From Clostridiales bacterium (GTDB lineage: Bacteria > Bacillota > Clostridia > Christensenellales > Borkfalkiaceae): a stretch of 34,600 bases of DNA. Shown piece after piece: positions 33,324-34,600 of this stretch (position 1 is the stretch's first letter; each line of letters begins with the position of its first letter). The stretch covers positions 1 to 34,600 of the forward strand of contig SVHK01000017.1 in NCBI GenBank assembly GCA_015055865.1, given 5' to 3'. The notes beneath the pieces were generated by a model. That model was not told the origin of the DNA and searched no databases. It saw only the letters and a program-made list of their open reading frames with translations. Both the position numbers and the translations under genes were made by a program.

Positions 33324-34600
33324 ATGAGAGAAATTGTCGAAAAAATTATCGGAATTGAAAGGGAATTACAAAAACGAAAAAGCGAGGACGCACTAAAAGC
33401 GTATAACGGCGGAGAAAAAACGCATTTGAAACAGCTTGCCTTTCATCAATGTAAAAAGCGAAACCGTTGGGTGTTCGGGGGGAACAGGTCGGGGAAAACG
33501 GAGTGTGGCGCGGTGGAGTGCGTGTATATGGTTAGGGGGATTCATCCTTATCGGGAGAATCGAAAAGACGTACACGGGTGGGTGGTTTCGCTTTCCGCGC
33601 AGGTGCAACGCGACGTGGCGCAAAAGAAAATTTTAAGGTATTTAAGACGGGATTGGATTGACGATATCGTGATGATTAGCGGTCGGAAAGATTCGCCCGA
33701 AAACGGCGTTATCGATTTTATCCGCGTAAAGAACGTGTTTGGCGGTGTGTCCGTTTTGGGGTTTAAAAGTTGTGACCAAGGACGGGAAAAGTTTCAAGGC
33801 GCGTCGCTGGATTTCGTTTGGTTTGACGAAGAACCGCCTAAGGATATTTATACCGAATGCAAGATGCGCGTGATGGATAAGCAGGGGGATTTGTTCGGCA
33901 CGATGACGCCCTTGAAAGGCTTGACGTTCGTCTATACAGATATTTTTTTGAACCGTTTTAACGACGACGAAATTTGGTACGAGTTTATGGAATGGAGCGA
34001 CAACCCTTATCTTTCCAAACGAGAAATTTTGCGCTTGGAGCAGGGGTTGGACGGGGCGGAGTTGCAAAGCCGACGTTACGGGAAGTTTGCCGTTTCCGCC
34101 GGGTTGGTCTATCCTGAATTCGACGAGCGAGTGCACGTCATTGATAGGTTCGTTCCGCCTAAAGAGTGGCAGGACAATATTGCTATCGACCCCGGATTGA
34201 ACAATCCTTTGGCGGCGCTTTGGTTTGCCGTCGATTACGACGATAACGTGTACGTCGTAAAAGAACATTTTCAAGCGGGTAAAGACGTTGATTATCACGC
34301 CGACGAGATTAAAAAGGCGTGCGCGCAGTTGGATTGGGTTACCGATGGGAAAGGGCGGATTCGTGCGCTTATCGATAGCGCGGCCAAACAAAGGACGCTC
34401 GCTTCGAATAAGAGCGTTTGCGAGCTTTTTTACGAGCGGGATATTCTCGTAAATCCCGACGTTGAAAAGGATTTGTTTTCGGGGATTGCTCGAGTTAAGA
34501 GTTATTTGAATACGAAAAACGGGTTGCCGAATTTGTATATCTTTTCCGATTGCGTCAATCTTATCCGTGAGCTGAAAGGGTATACAAATTCGGCAACCCG
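33324..34600 (+). CDS. terL: Phage terminase large subunit (3' partial)
   Basis: The frame is open to the right edge (425 codons), so it is incomplete. The ATG at 33324 is preceded by AGGAG at 33306-33310 with a long 13-nt gap; TTG 33315 in the same frame is the other candidate start. The ATPase domain has Walker A GGNRSGKT (52-59, Lys58) and Walker B LDFVWFDEE (Asp168, Glu169). The motif TMTPLKGLTFVY lies about 35 residues later, where motif III is expected. The RNase-H-like nuclease domain has AIDPGLNNPLAALWF (Asp289) and ALIDSAAK (Asp351). Terminase cuts phage DNA and drives it into the prohead. The final residues (after RELKGY) come from an inverted repeat and may not be genuine. Portal and capsid genes would be expected to the right. 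Confidence 0.9.
   Translation, partial: MREIVEKIIGIERELQKRKSEDALKAYNGGEKTHLKQLAFHQCKKRNRWVFGGNRSGKTECGAVECVYMVRGIHPYRENRKDVHGWVVSLSAQVQRDVAQKKILRYLRRDWIDDIVMISGRKDSPENGVIDFIRVKNVFGGVSVLGFKSCDQGREKFQGASLDFVWFDEEPPKDIYTECKMRVMDKQGDLFGTMTPLKGLTFVYTDIFLNRFNDDEIWYEFMEWSDNPYLSKREILRLEQGLDGAELQSRRYGKFAVSAGLVYPEFDERVHVIDRFVPPKEWQDNIAIDPGLNNPLAALWFAVDYDDNVYVVKEHFQAGKDVDYHADEIKKACAQLDWVTDGKGRIRALIDSAAKQRTLASNKSVCELFYERDILVNPDVEKDLFSGIARVKSYLNTKNGLPNLYIFSDCVNLIRELKGYTNSAT
34520..34600. repeat. Perfect 20-bp inverted repeat at the window edge, inside terL
   Basis: Bases 34520-34539 (CGGGTTGCC...) and 34581-34600 (...GGCAACCCG) are perfect reverse complements with a 41-nt loop. The right arm ends exactly at the last base of the window. 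In the terminase frame the right arm reads YTNSAT, which does not look like a continuation of the nuclease domain. Confidence 0.8.

Noticed and set aside
33642-34391. Open frame on the - strand opposite terL (249 codons)
   Set aside because: The + strand shows Walker A, Walker B and nuclease motifs of a terminase over the same bases.

Overview
The window looks like a stretch of a Bacillota (Clostridia-like) chromosome, probably from an uncultured host-associated lineage. Reasons are strong AGGAGG-type ribosome binding sites, Gram-positive lipoprotein signals, BspA-type leucine-rich repeats with InlB-type repeats, an Opp-type peptide transporter, Spo0A-box-like sites and a Gram-positive LexA/DinR box. 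I cannot name a genus. No tRNA, rRNA, CRISPR array or transposase was found.

Left part (1-27826, all on the + strand). The window opens inside a membrane-anchored VWA protein. A strong stem-loop follows, then a run of large exported proteins: an FN3/LRR lipoprotein, an Ig-like lipoprotein with a large unrecognised helical domain, a 2558-residue subtilisin-family protease fused to about 30 BspA-type LRRs, an InlB-repeat/LRR lipoprotein and an InlB-repeat/GLUG-like lipoprotein. Directly behind them lies a complete oligopeptide ABC importer (binding protein, two permeases, two ATPases) and a small tail-anchored protein, closed by a perfect 14-bp terminator. Spacing is mostly 12-120 nt and the strand never changes. 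The simplest reading is one surface programme: bind polymeric or host substrates, cut protein outside the cell, import the peptides.

Middle (27827-30881). Two tandem intergenic units carry Spo0A-box-like sequences. A convergent - strand gene encodes a secreted propeller-like, SH3-like protein with a C-terminal membrane anchor. Its promoter sits so close to the ATG that the mRNA is probably leaderless. Behind it are the remnant of an XRE regulator and a possible structured RNA.

Right part (30882-34600). This is phage- or mobile-element-like: an XRE regulator divergent from a SLOG/DUF1273 gene with shared palindromic operators, a perfect SOS (LexA) box in front of a sigma-region-4-like phage regulator, and the large terminase subunit running off the window. 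Between regulator and terminase lies an inverted, probably leaderless gene for a small SH3-like membrane protein that resembles the C-terminal part of the protein at 28111-30486. The last 20 bases are a perfect inverted copy of bases 61-81 nt upstream and may be a contig-end artefact.
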